Shown here piece after piece: positions 44,739 through 53,712 of a stretch of DNA of 64,000 nt. The notes below the pieces were generated by a model. That model was not told where the DNA came from, ran no database searches, and saw nothing but the letters and a program-made list of their open reading frames with translations. The stretch is taken from NCBI RefSeq assembly GCF_948948975.1, contig NZ_CARBVX010000009.1, positions 1 to 64,000 on the forward strand, given 5' to 3'. Both the position numbers and the translations under genes were made by a program. Each line of letters starts with the position of its first letter. The stretch's first letter is position 1. Source of the DNA: an uncultured Lactobacillus sp. (GTDB lineage: Bacteria; Bacillota; Bacilli; Lactobacillales; Lactobacillaceae).

Positions 44739-46056
44739 AGATAAAGTTTCTAGAGTGGCACTGCGTGTTAGCTTAATTGCAATGGTTGTCTTATCAATTA
44801 TTCTATCGGCTGTCATTTGGGGATCAGATGCCCGATTTTCTAGAATTGAAGAAACATCTAATCAAACGCAAACTAAGGATCTAGGGCAACGTTCTTTAAG
44901 AGATATCTATTTACCAACGCAAACTTTTTATTTTAAAAATAAACAGATGTATCAAGTCTATGATACAAAGAATAATTTACCTTTGGAGTTTTCTAAATTA
45001 ACTCAGTCTTTAAGACCGCTGCTACCAATCCGAATCTGGTCTAGTCAAACTAAGTATGAAAAAATGTTGAGAAATCCAAACTATATTCAGCTAACATACC
45101 CAGATCAGATAACGATCTCATTATTTTTAACTAATGTAAGAAAAAATGATAGTCGGGAATTTAATCGCTTTTTTGTCTCAACGACTTCTAGTGACTACAT
45201 CTATCTAGGTAATGATGAGAACCATACACTCTATCGCATTCGTTTAAACGATGTCTCATTTAAGACCCTAATTGAGCATATTAGAAACGCTCAAACTCAA
45301 ATGCCAGTCACTCTTGAACAGGTGCATGATGACTATTTACCTTTCTATGAAAAAAATCTAAGCTTACCAGTTTATAGCTACTTAACTAATGAGGAATCTG
45401 ATTCATATTTCGTTTATCGTTTGTTAGGATCAGATAATCCTACCCAGCATAGTAATGGCGATACGATTACATACTCTAATGGAGTATATGAGCGTTTAAT
45501 TGCTGCTAAACATACTCATAACTATGAATATATTGATTATCAACAAGATCAGATTCCTAAGACAATTAGTCGTAAATTAAATGATAGTTTATATTTCGTA
45601 CGAAAGATTGGTTTATCAGAACCAGATTTAAGATTCTTTGATGCGGATGATAATACAGTTATCTATCAAAACTATGTCGAAGAATATCCAATCTTTTTAC
45701 CAGGGAAATATAAGATGCGGGCACAGGTAAAATTTGCATCCAATGGGATGACGATTAATTTCAATAGTTTAGACTTACAGATTCCAATTCCAACTAATGG
45801 AGAAAAGAAAAATTTAATTCCAACTACTGAGGCCATGGATGAGTTATACCAAAAAGGATATCACCGAAAAGATATTGAAAGAATTATTATTGGATACACA
45901 GCTAAATCTTCTGACAGTAAAAATAAGAAATTAGTAGATTTAGAGCCTGCTTATTATGTAAAAATTAACAAGCAGTGGAAGACCTTAGATGAATGGCTTA
46001 ATACAAATAATCAGTTAGATAGTGCAGGAAAGGAGGGACTAGTAGATGGACTTTAA
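44728..46056 (+). CDS. walH: WalK regulatory protein WalH (YycH)
   Basis: The 442-aa protein has a short cytoplasmic N-terminus (MRFKDKVSRVALRVS) and one transmembrane helix (about residues 14-32); the remainder is extracellular. The order and length in the operon fit YycH, which modulates WalK from outside the membrane. ATG 44728 overlaps the walK stop by 11 bp; the ribosome-binding site GAAGGAGAAAA lies inside walK. Confidence 0.9.
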   Translation: MRFKDKVSRVALRVSLIAMVVLSIILSAVIWGSDARFSRIEETSNQTQTKDLGQRSLRDIYLPTQTFYFKNKQMYQVYDTKNNLPLEFSKLTQSLRPLLPIRIWSSQTKYEKMLRNPNYIQLTYPDQITISLFLTNVRKNDSREFNRFFVSTTSSDYIYLGNDENHTLYRIRLNDVSFKTLIEHIRNAQTQMPVTLEQVHDDYLPFYEKNLSLPVYSYLTNEESDSYFVYRLLGSDNPTQHSNGDTITYSNGVYERLIAAKHTHNYEYIDYQQDQIPKTISRKLNDSLYFVRKIGLSEPDLRFFDADDNTVIYQNYVEEYPIFLPGKYKMRAQVKFASNGMTINFNSLDLQIPIPTNGEKKNLIPTTEAMDELYQKGYHRKDIERIIIGYTAKSSDSKNKKLVDLEPAYYVKINKQWKTLDEWLNTNNQLDSAGKEGLVDGL

Positions 46057-46867
46057 AAGAATTGAATGGATATTTTTAATTGTATTTATTGGTATTAATA
46101 TCTTTTTGGGAATTGAGTTATGGCAAACACCAACTCTCTTATCTGCTGGTTCTACTCCAACTCAGACTGATATTAAGAGTGAGACAAGTGCTGATCAAAT
46201 CACTATTCCAAAGGTTAATGATAAACAAGAAGATGGTTATTATTTGGCCGCTAAAAATAATGATTCTTGGATCAAAAAAGCTACTCAGCAGGTAAAAGGA
46301 CAAGTAGCAAGTAATTCAAGTGAAAACCTTATTTCTGTTCATCTAGATAAGCCAATTACTTTATCTAAAAATAAAAAAGAAGCTCTGAGACAAGTGATAC
46401 GTTTTAAGGATGACAGTCAAAATGTATATCAAGGTAAAAATTATACTTACCTTTCAGAACTATCTGAGGGGGACGATTATATTTTTGATCAGAAGACTAA
46501 ATATGGAGAATTTTTTGCTGCAACAGCTCGACTTCATATTATTGTAAAAGATAATCAAATTGTCTCTTATTCACAAAGCTATGTTGATGAATTAAATCCT
46601 GTTCGTGAACGCCAAAATACAATTAGTTCAAAAGCAGCAGTAGACTCTTTATATACTTACAGTGAATTATCAAATAATTCTAAGGTTATCTTGTTGAAGC
46701 AAGTTTATACTAAATTATTAACAGTTAAAGGAAATACCATTTATATTCCAACATGGTTAGCAGCAATTGAAAATAATACTTCTAAGACAGTTACCTTGAA
46801 GCGGGTAAATGCATTTACAGGAACAATTATTCAAAATAATGTTACGACTGATGATTCTAAGGAGTGA
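46046..46867 (+). CDS. walI: WalK regulatory protein WalI (YycI)
   Basis: The 273-aa protein has an N-terminal membrane anchor (MDFKRIEWIFLIVFIGINIFL) and an extracellular domain rich in polar residues, resembling YycI, the partner of YycH in restraining WalK. It overlaps the walH stop by 11 bp, with the ribosome-binding site AAAGGAGG upstream, so the whole block is translationally coupled. Confidence 0.9.
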   Translation: MDFKRIEWIFLIVFIGINIFLGIELWQTPTLLSAGSTPTQTDIKSETSADQITIPKVNDKQEDGYYLAAKNNDSWIKKATQQVKGQVASNSSENLISVHLDKPITLSKNKKEALRQVIRFKDDSQNVYQGKNYTYLSELSEGDDYIFDQKTKYGEFFAATARLHIIVKDNQIVSYSQSYVDELNPVRERQNTISSKAAVDSLYTYSELSNNSKVILLKQVYTKLLTVKGNTIYIPTWLAAIENNTSKTVTLKRVNAFTGTIIQNNVTTDDSKE

Positions 46868-46872
46868 AAAAT

Positions 46873-47670
46873 GTGAAAGTATCAGTTTTATCAAGCGGAT
46901 CAACAGGTAATTCTACTTTAATAGAAACTGAGCAACATAAAATTTTAATGGATGCAGGTTTATCTGGAAAAAAGACTAAAGACTTACTAGCTCAAGTAGG
47001 TGTTGATATTAAAGATCTTGATATGATTTTTATTAGTCATGATCATACAGATCATTCGGGTGGCTTAGGGGTCTTAATGCGGAGGTACCCACAAATTTCA
47101 GCTTATGCAAATTCAGGTACCTGGAATTATTTAATTGAAAGTAAGAAAATCGGTAACTTGCCTGTTGAACAGATCAATACTTTTGAATCTGGGGTAACAA
47201 AAACTTTTGGTGATTTAGATGTGACTAGTTTTGCTACTAGTCATGATGCAGCTGAACCCCAATATTATGTTTTTAGTAGTGGCGGTAAACGATTTGCTTG
47301 TTTAACGGATACGGGATATGTCTCAAGCGCTGTTAAAGGTGAAATTAAGGACGCAGATGGCTATTTAATGGAGTTTAATTATGATGATATGATGCTTAGA
47401 AATGGGCCATATTCTTGGTCTTTGAAGCATCGAATTATGTCGGATGTTGGACATCTTTCAAACGATCAGGCAGCTGATACGCTACTTGATGTTGTTTCTC
47501 CAAAAACTAAAAACATCTTTTTGGCTCACCGTAGTCAACATAATAATACTCAGTATTTAGCCCATGAGACTGCACATGATTTATTAGTTGCTGGGGATGC
47601 AAATCTGCCCGCAGATGTTAAAATTATTGATACCAATCCACTAGAAGCCGGATCACTTACAGAAATATGA
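46873..47670 (+). CDS. walJ: metallo-beta-lactamase-fold hydrolase WalJ (YycJ)
   Basis: The 265-aa protein starts MKVSVLSSGSTGNSTLI and has the metal motif ISHDHTDHSGG, a SHDAAEPQ loop, LTDTGYVS and SDVGHLSN, matching the YycJ family of MBL-fold exonucleases/hydrolases in the wal operon. GTG 46873 is preferred over the in-frame GTG 46864, since AAGGAG (46859-46864) then has a proper spacing. It ends 83 bp before htrA. Confidence 0.93.
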   Translation: MKVSVLSSGSTGNSTLIETEQHKILMDAGLSGKKTKDLLAQVGVDIKDLDMIFISHDHTDHSGGLGVLMRRYPQISAYANSGTWNYLIESKKIGNLPVEQINTFESGVTKTFGDLDVTSFATSHDAAEPQYYVFSSGGKRFACLTDTGYVSSAVKGEIKDADGYLMEFNYDDMMLRNGPYSWSLKHRIMSDVGHLSNDQAADTLLDVVSPKTKNIFLAHRSQHNNTQYLAHETAHDLLVAGDANLPADVKIIDTNPLEAGSLTEI

Positions 47671-47753
47671 TTTTTAGCAAATAATTTGACTTGAATTCAT
47701 AAAAAATTCAAAATTTGTGATTAGGCTAGAGTAAATAGAAAAGGAGAATTTTT

Positions 47754-48974
47754 ATGGCAGAAAATAATACTAAGAACTCTAATAAGCATAATGCTCTAAT
47801 TAAAACTGGTATTGTGGGAGTAGTCGCAGGATTACTCGGTGGTGGAGTAGCTTACGCAGGTTTGTCTCAAATTAACGGACAGAATGCTCCACAAACTACT
47901 GTTGCACCAACAGCTAAGGTTGAGAAGTCTAACAGTAAGAATAGCAGTCAGATGACTAATGCCTTTAATACGGTAAAGAATTCTGTTGTTTCTGTTGTAA
48001 ATTTGAAGAGACAAAGTTCTTCTTCAACTAGTGATCCATTTGGTATTTTTGGGTCTGATAGTTCCAGCTCTTCAAAGAAGAATTCTAAATCAGATTTAGA
48101 AACTTACAGTGAAGGTTCTGGAGTTATTTACATGAAATCTAATGGTAAAGGCTACATTGTAACTAATAATCACGTGGTTTCTGGAAGTGATGAAATCCAA
48201 GTTATTTTAAGCGATGGTAAGAAAGTAACAGCTAAAAAAGTTGGAACTGATGCAGAAACAGACTTGGCTGTCTTAACTATTGATGGTAAATATGTTACTC
48301 AAACTGCCCAATTTGGCTCTTCTAAGAACTTAGAGCCAGGTCAACAAGTAATTGCTGTTGGTTCTCCACTTGGGAGCGAATATGCAACTAGTGTAACTCA
48401 AGGTATTATTTCTGCTAAGAATAGAACAATAGATGTAACCAATTCATCTGGCCAAGTAACTAATCAGGCAACTGTTATTCAGACTGATGCGGCTATTAAC
48501 CCTGGTAATTCAGGTGGTCCATTAGTTAATATGTCTGGCCAAGTAATTGGTATTAACTCAATGAAATTGTCTTCTTCTAGTGATGGTACTGCTGTTGAAG
48601 GAATGGGCTTTGCAATTCCTAGTGATGAAGTTGTTTCAATTATTAATCAATTGGTTAAGAATGGAAAGATTACGCGTCCAAAATTAGGCGTGAGAATTGT
48701 ATCAGTTGATGAATTAACAGAATACGGTCGCAAGAAACTTGGTTTGCCTGACAGTGTTAAATCCGGTGTCTATGTCGCTAGTGTGACCAAGAATGGTAGT
48801 GCAGATAAGGCTGGCATCAAGGCTCGTGATGTGATTACTAAGATTGATGGCAAAGACGTGGATAGTGTTGTTTCACTACATACAGCTCTTTACGCACATA
48901 AGATTGGCGATACAGTAACACTTCAAGTGGTTAGAGATGGAAAATCACAGGACATTAAAGTTACCTTAAGTTAA
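47754..48974 (+). CDS. htrA: serine protease HtrA (DegP family)
   Basis: The 406-aa protein has a cytoplasmic N-terminus, a transmembrane helix (about residues 18-38), a Ser-rich linker, a trypsin-like domain with catalytic His in VTNNHVVSG, Asp in AETDLAVL and Ser in NPGNSGGPLV, and one C-terminal PDZ domain (about 305-400). It degrades misfolded exported proteins at the membrane surface. The ribosome-binding site AAAGGAGAA precedes ATG 47754. It forms the end of the wal block. Confidence 0.96.
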   Translation: MAENNTKNSNKHNALIKTGIVGVVAGLLGGGVAYAGLSQINGQNAPQTTVAPTAKVEKSNSKNSSQMTNAFNTVKNSVVSVVNLKRQSSSSTSDPFGIFGSDSSSSSKKNSKSDLETYSEGSGVIYMKSNGKGYIVTNNHVVSGSDEIQVILSDGKKVTAKKVGTDAETDLAVLTIDGKYVTQTAQFGSSKNLEPGQQVIAVGSPLGSEYATSVTQGIISAKNRTIDVTNSSGQVTNQATVIQTDAAINPGNSGGPLVNMSGQVIGINSMKLSSSSDGTAVEGMGFAIPSDEVVSIINQLVKNGKITRPKLGVRIVSVDELTEYGRKKLGLPDSVKSGVYVASVTKNGSADKAGIKARDVITKIDGKDVDSVVSLHTALYAHKIGDTVTLQVVRDGKSQDIKVTLS

Positions 48975-48996
48975 TTGAATATTATTAAATAGAAGC

Positions 48997-49044
48997 AAAA
49001 AAGCTATGATTATACGATTTGTAAGCGGTAATCATAGCTTTTTC
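48997..49044 (+). terminator. terminator after htrA
   Basis: AAAAAGCTATGATTA / TAATCATAGCTTTTT with a loop of 16 bases and a T-rich tail. Confidence 0.88.
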
Positions 49045-49128
49045 TTAATATTTAAAGTGTGAAACTTAATAAAGTTCGTATTTTAAGATTGTCAAGGTCT
49101 TAGAATTAGCAAATAGATTGTGGGAAAA

Positions 49129-49430
49129 TGTGGAAAACTCTGTGGATTGTGTATAAGTCGACAACAATAAAAATAAAAAATGTGGAAAACTTGTGAATTT
49201 TGTGTAAATAAAGTTCTGATTTTTTCACGACTGAACGGCTGTTCAAGCCTAGTATGTAAGGGATGGAGTTAAAAGTTTGGAAAATTAATTCAATTTATAA
49301 AAATGTGGAATAAGTTTTTGAAAAAAGTTATCCACTTTTTTATAAACCACAAGTTGTTGAGAACTAAAAGTTTAAACCACTAAATATAGTTTTTAGTAAT
49401 CCACAGCTAGGGGAAAACTCATGTGGACGC
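49129..49430. other. cluster of DnaA-box-like sequences between htrA and rlmH
   Basis: Within about 300 bp there are a perfect TTATNCACA match (TGTGTATAA, 49148-49156, reverse orientation), near matches TTATCCACT (49328-49336) and TAATCCACA (49397-49405), and reverse near matches TGTGGAAAA (49129, 49181), TGTGGATTG (49141), TGTGTAAAT (49201) and TGTGGAATA (49304). The gap of over 500 bp has no coding frame. This suggests a DnaA-binding region: a secondary origin element, a DnaA-titrating locus or a dnaA-controlled promoter. Confidence 0.5.
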
Positions 49431-49485
49431 TATGTCAATTAGGGGATAAAATAAAAAGCTAGATGTGTGAAAGGGATAAATTAGC

Positions 49486-49965
49486 ATGAATATAAAAATT
49501 GTCTGTGTAGGGAAATTAAAGGAAAAGTATTTTAAAGATGGAATTGCAGAATATGTAAAGAGAATGAGTCGTTTTGCAAAGGTAAAAATAGTTCAAGTTC
49601 CAGATGAAAAAGCCCCCGAAAAACTAAGTCCTGCTGAAATGGAACAGGTCAAAGAAATCGAGGGAAAAAGAATTTTAGATAAGATAAAAGATAAAGAATA
49701 TGTTTATGTAACTGCGATTAAGGGGAAAGAGAGAACTAGTGAGGCTTTTGCTAAAGAGTTATCTGATTTAACTACTTATGGGCATTCTGATATTACTTTT
49801 GTTATTGGAGGAAGTCTAGGTACAAGTGACGCAGTAAATAAGCGAGCTGATGATTTAATCAGTTTTGGTAAATTTACAATGCCTCATCAATTAATGCGCT
49901 TGGTTTTAACTGAACAAATTTACCGTGCCTTTATGATTAATAACGGCAGTCCATACCATAAATAA
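49486..49965 (+). CDS. rlmH: 23S rRNA pseudouridine-1915 N3-methyltransferase RlmH
   Basis: The 159-aa SPOUT methyltransferase has the N-terminal [20 protein letters not shown], the SAM-knot region [13 protein letters not shown] and the C-terminal [30 protein letters not shown], the family signature. It methylates pseudouridine 1915 of 23S rRNA. It stands alone downstream of a DnaA-box-rich gap. Confidence 0.97.
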   Translation: MNIKIVCVGKLKEKYFKDGIAEYVKRMSRFAKVKIVQVPDEKAPEKLSPAEMEQVKEIEGKRILDKIKDKEYVYVTAIKGKERTSEAFAKELSDLTTYGHSDITFVIGGSLGTSDAVNKRADDLISFGKFTMPHQLMRLVLTEQIYRAFMINNGSPYHK

Positions 49966-50619
49966 TTATTTGAGAAGAAATAAGATTGGTTGAAGTAGTA
50001 CTATGATGCTACTAAAAATAAGCCAATCTTTTTTTGTTAAGGCAATCGGGACAATTACACTTCTTTCTCCGGCTTCACGGTAGCCGTGTGAAATCATTCC
50101 ATCAGCTAAACTATTAGACCAAGAAATTGCAGCTAAAATTGCTTTAAAATATAAGGCCGGTGAGTAGAAAGATAAGTGGTAGTGTCTCATATCCCCAACT
50201 AGGCGGATTCGATTCACTTCGGCATGAATTTTGGGAATAACATTAAAGGCCGCTAGAGTTCCATAAGCAAATTTGCTGGGTAATTTAAAATTTTGTTCTA
50301 ATGAACGAGCTAGAGCAAGAAAAGAAGTCGTTTCAGTGAAAGTAGCTCCTAAAAATACATAGGCGTAAATTCTCGTAAATAAGACACAAGCTTGGTATAG
50401 GCTATGGCTAGGAGTGAAGTAGTAAATTGTAATAAAAACTACGGACGCCGCAAATAAAGGAATGATAAATAATAAAAATAGCCTCTTAAGATTAATGCGT
50501 TTAAACAGAAGATAGATAAGGCACGCCCCGATAATAATGAGGTTTGCTACTAAATTAGGTACAAGTGATATTTCCAGAGAAATAATTAAGATTAAAAATA
50601 GTTTTAGTCCGGGATTCAT
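49966..50619 (-). CDS. ykoC: ECF transporter T component (YkoC-like)
   Basis: The 217-aa protein has about five hydrophobic segments and a C-terminal region with AEVNRIRLVGDMRHYHLS and a GMISHGYREAGER stretch; the latter resembles the coupling Ala-Arg-Gly motifs of EcfT proteins. It is last in an operon with the two-domain ATPase and the membrane S component, following 11 bp after the ATPase, and is thus the T subunit of the thiamine-linked ECF complex. Confidence 0.85.
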   Translation of the reverse strand: MNPGLKLFLILIISLEISLVPNLVANLIIIGACLIYLLFKRINLKRLFLLFIIPLFAASVVFITIYYFTPSHSLYQACVLFTRIYAYVFLGATFTETTSFLALARSLEQNFKLPSKFAYGTLAAFNVIPKIHAEVNRIRLVGDMRHYHLSFYSPALYFKAILAAISWSNSLADGMISHGYREAGERSVIVPIALTKKDWLIFSSIIVLLQPILFLLK

Positions 50620-50630
50620 TTTATTTACCT

Positions 50631-51977
50631 CTATTTAGCGTAGAAAAGCTGATGGTCTTTTAAAACAAGGTGATAATCACATAGGTTTTGAATTTGATCA
50701 AGCTGGTGGCTAATTACGATTAAGCTATGAGTTGCATCTAAGAAGTAGTTTTTTAACAAAAAAATGACGTCTGAGACGCTTTTTTGATCTAACCCACTAA
50801 ATGGTTCATCTAGTAATAAAACATCGGGATAGGCCATTAACATAACGATAATTTGAATCTTTCTTTTTTGACCACCAGAGAGAGAATAAACGACTTGTTC
50901 ATCCATATTTTCTAAATTGAGTTTAGCTAGAATAGACTGAAGTTTAGACTCATTTAGAGAAGGATTTTGATTGTATTTTAAGCTAAAATCTAATTCTTCT
51001 TTCACTGTAACATTTAAGAATTGATCGTCTGGATTTTGAAAAATTTGTCCTACTTTTGACAAGTAAGGCCGGCGACGCAATTTTTTAACTTCTTTATCTT
51101 TGAAGAGTAATTCTCCTTGATAAGTAATAACCTTACTTAGGGCCTTAAATAAAGAAGTTTTACCACTACCGTTTTCTCCAGTTAGGAGGGTTGCTTTTCC
51201 GGAATAGATTTTTAAATTGGTTGAGGAAAGTAACTCTTTTTCTGGAAATGATAGTGAGAAAGAATTAAAAGAATATACGGATCCTTGATTTGTATGAGGA
51301 AGAGAAAAATTAGTTGCTACTTCTTTTTGAGAAGGTAGAGTAGTAGCTTTAATTTTTTGATTTTTGATAGCAAAAACTTTGGGATCAATTTTTTCATAAT
51401 TAGCAAAGTTATGCTCACTAATCAAAATCGTTTTGCCTTCTTGATGAAGTGATTGTAAGCAGTTAAGTAGAAAAGTTCGATTGTGAGAGTCGCAATTTGC
51501 AAATGGCTCATCTAGTAAGAATAAGTCACTTTGCATTGCGATTAAGATGGCTAAAGCAACACGCTGCTTTTCACCACCTGAGAGATAAAGGAAGGAGTGG
51601 TCTAATAAATGCAAAATATTCGTTTTCTTGCTAACTTCATCGATAATCTTTTGAGCAGTAATTCGATCGATTAGTTTATTTTCTAAAGCAAAAATTAATT
51701 CTTCTCTCGGAGTTGCCATTGTGAATTGACGATTAGGATCTTGAAAGACCATCCCCCAATTAGCAAATGGCTGATTTAAAGAACCAGTAGTAATTTTGCT
51801 GTTAGAAGTAGGCTCAAGGCCAGCAATTAATTTTAAAAGTGTAGATTTTCCGCAGCCACTTGGACCAGCTAATAAGACAAAATCGCCTTGGTTAATAGTA
51901 AAATCTAAATTCTTAAAAATTAATTTATCTTGGTATTGAAAGGAAAGTTGGTTAATTTTGATTTGTTTGGATGACAT
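50631..51977 (-). CDS. ykoD: ECF transporter ATPase with two fused ABC domains (YkoD-like)
   Basis: The 448-aa protein contains two ATPase domains in one chain: Walker A GPSGCGKSTLLKL, signature LSGGEKQRVALA and Walker B LFLLDEPF in the N-terminal half; GENGSGKTSLFK, LSGGQKRKIQII and VLLLDEPFSGLD in the C-terminal half. Such a fused EcfA is typical of the YkoEDC thiamine(-precursor) system. It overlaps the S component gene by 26 bp and sits under the TPP riboswitch. Confidence 0.92.
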   Translation of the reverse strand: MSSKQIKINQLSFQYQDKLIFKNLDFTINQGDFVLLAGPSGCGKSTLLKLIAGLEPTSNSKITTGSLNQPFANWGMVFQDPNRQFTMATPREELIFALENKLIDRITAQKIIDEVSKKTNILHLLDHSFLYLSGGEKQRVALAILIAMQSDLFLLDEPFANCDSHNRTFLLNCLQSLHQEGKTILISEHNFANYEKIDPKVFAIKNQKIKATTLPSQKEVATNFSLPHTNQGSVYSFNSFSLSFPEKELLSSTNLKIYSGKATLLTGENGSGKTSLFKALSKVITYQGELLFKDKEVKKLRRRPYLSKVGQIFQNPDDQFLNVTVKEELDFSLKYNQNPSLNESKLQSILAKLNLENMDEQVVYSLSGGQKRKIQIIVMLMAYPDVLLLDEPFSGLDQKSVSDVIFLLKNYFLDATHSLIVISHQLDQIQNLCDYHLVLKDHQLFYAK

Positions 51978-52527
51978 GAGCTTTTTCTAGAAGATTTACG
52001 ATTAATTTTACTAATACGCAGGTAAATAGGAGCATGGAGATCCAGCGAACTACAAAGTAGAGAATCATATTAAAGGTTGAAAAATAGCTATAGCCGTTTT
52101 TTATGAAATCGTACAAATAAGTGACAATGGTTGTAGTTGTAGCAGATAAGAAAAGCGTAAACCAATCATATCGACGGTAGCTAGTAAAAGTAAAACCTAA
52201 TTCACTACCTAGACCTTGAACGGCACCAGAAATTAAATTAACAGCTCCCCACTGTTCCCCGGCAATCAATTCAACGCAGGAGCCTAAGAATTCTCCTAAG
52301 AAAGCAGAGCCAGGGATGCGAACAAGAAAGCCTGCTAATGGTCCTGCCATACACCACATTCCCATCATAATGTCATTAGCTAACATTCCATAGCCAATCG
52401 GAGTAAGGAGAGCCGTTAGAGCATTATAGAGGCCGTCACTAGCTAAATAAATAAAACCAAAAATAATAGCAATTAAGGCAATTAAGATGATATCTCTTAC
52501 ATGTAATTTTTTCATTTTTTCCTCCAA
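51952..52527 (-). CDS. ykoE: ECF transporter S component (YkoE-like), thiamine/HMP
   Basis: The 191-aa protein has about six hydrophobic segments, with MKKLHVRDIILIALIAIIFGFIY at the start; ATG at 52515 (MKKLHVRD) or at 52527 (MEEKMKKL) is possible, the latter overlapping the GGAGG ribosome-binding site, so 52515 may be the true start. It carries substrate specificity for the ECF complex. The upstream TPP riboswitch and the YkoEDC order imply thiamine or its hydroxymethylpyrimidine precursor as substrate. Confidence 0.88.
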   Translation of the reverse strand: MEEKMKKLHVRDIILIALIAIIFGFIYLASDGLYNALTALLTPIGYGMLANDIMMGMWCMAGPLAGFLVRIPGSAFLGEFLGSCVELIAGEQWGAVNLISGAVQGLGSELGFTFTSYRRYDWFTLFLSATTTTIVTYLYDFIKNGYSYFSTFNMILYFVVRWISMLLFTCVLVKLIVNLLEKAHVIQTNQN

Positions 52528-52534
52528 AAATAAA

Positions 52535-52655
52535 AAGCCACCTCAAAGAGGTGACTTAAATAAAAGTCTAAAAATAGTCATTTTCCCTACGCCGATATTA
52601 ATCAAACAGGTTCAATGGGTATATTCTCAGCCCGATAGGCACCCCAGATGTATTC
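52535..52655 (-). ncRNA. TPP riboswitch with terminator expression platform
   Basis: On the minus strand the Thi-box core reads GGGGTGCC ... GGGCTGAGAATATACCC, then TTGAACCTGTTTGATT and CGGCGTAGGGA (about 52655-52580), the conserved parts of the TPP aptamer. A hairpin AAGTCACCTC / GAGGTGGCTT (52557-52535) followed by a T run forms a transcription terminator, directly before the YkoE ribosome-binding site. Binding of thiamine pyrophosphate would switch off the transporter operon. Confidence 0.95.
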
Positions 52656-52751
52656 ACAGTCTAAGCTTACGCTTAATAAGACTAAAAGACAATTAAAAAT
52701 AATAAAAAGGTTATAATTAAAACAGAATAAAATCAAAGGGGACTGATTGAG

Positions 52752-53678
52752 ATGGCAACAGCGACATTAAAAAATTATTTATTAAGTTTAATGCAAAATA
52801 ATCAAGCTAGTGAAGTAGAGCTTCGAACCCAGAATTTTTTGTCCTACCGTCTTTATTTAGAGGGGATGCATTATGACTTTATTGAATATCAGTCCGAAAG
52901 CAGTCAACTGCTATATTGCCTTACTGGTAAATGCGAAGTAAAGATAGGAATGCAAATCTTTTCTTTAACAAGTGGAAACATCTTATTAATTGAAAAAGAT
53001 AGCGCTTATGCAATCAAGCTTAGTGACAAGAATACAGTAATTATAAAATTTAAGCTGAGTAGCGATTTTTCATGGGAAGAGCAAATCGAAAACGTAGCAA
53101 TTGATACTCCCACTGAAGAGAAGTTAAGTACACTATTTTTAAAGAATTTATCTCAGGATAAAGCCTTTTTGTTCACGACTACCTCAGTAATGTGGAGTAG
53201 CCAAAGTATTAGAGAGATAGTGCAAGATGATCTTAATCAGGCAGCATTTAATAGCACAATTGGATTAGAGTTACTTAACGTAGTGATTTTGCGCAATTTA
53301 CGTGAGCAGAACTTTAAATTGAGTGAAAGAAGAGAAAATAAGTTTAAGGATGAGACCTTAGATCAGTACATTGACCAGCACTATAATGACATTACTCTAG
53401 CAGAAGCGGCTGAATATTTTGGTTTTAATCGAAATTATTTCTCTACAATGGTAAAAGAAAAAACTGGTAAGAGTTTTGTGGAACATGTTGACGATCGCCG
53501 TATGAGAGAGGCTAGAAGATTACTCGCTAAGCCAAATGTATCATTAAAAGAAATAATCGAAACTATTGGTTATTCAAGTAAGTCATTTTTCTATAAAAAA
53601 TTTAAGCATTATTATGGGATGACACCAGCAGAAATGAGAAAGAAATTATTTAGAGAAGCTCATATTAATTTGAAATAG
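52752..53678 (+). CDS. AraC-family transcriptional regulator
   Basis: The 308-aa protein has an N-terminal cupin-like sensor domain (about residues 20-110, LYCLTGKCEVKIGMQIFSLTSGN) and a C-terminal pair of helix-turn-helix motifs (about 205-300: ITLAEAAEYFGFNRNYFSTMVKEKTGKS and SLKEIIETIGYSSKSFFYKKFKHYYGMTPAEMR). It probably responds to a sugar or other small molecule; no target is evident because it is monocistronic and flanked by opposed genes. The ribosome-binding site AAAGGGGA is upstream. Confidence 0.92.
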   Translation: MATATLKNYLLSLMQNNQASEVELRTQNFLSYRLYLEGMHYDFIEYQSESSQLLYCLTGKCEVKIGMQIFSLTSGNILLIEKDSAYAIKLSDKNTVIIKFKLSSDFSWEEQIENVAIDTPTEEKLSTLFLKNLSQDKAFLFTTTSVMWSSQSIREIVQDDLNQAAFNSTIGLELLNVVILRNLREQNFKLSERRENKFKDETLDQYIDQHYNDITLAEAAEYFGFNRNYFSTMVKEKTGKSFVEHVDDRRMREARRLLAKPNVSLKEIIETIGYSSKSFFYKKFKHYYGMTPAEMRKKLFREAHINLK

Positions 53679-53684
53679 GTATAC

Positions 53685-53712
53685 AAAAAGGGATGCAATT
53701 GCATCCCTTTTA
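53685..53712. terminator. bidirectional terminator between the AraC gene and htpX
   Basis: AAAAAGGGATGCAA / TTGCATCCCTTTT forms a long, almost loopless palindrome at the meeting point of two convergent genes. Confidence 0.85.
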
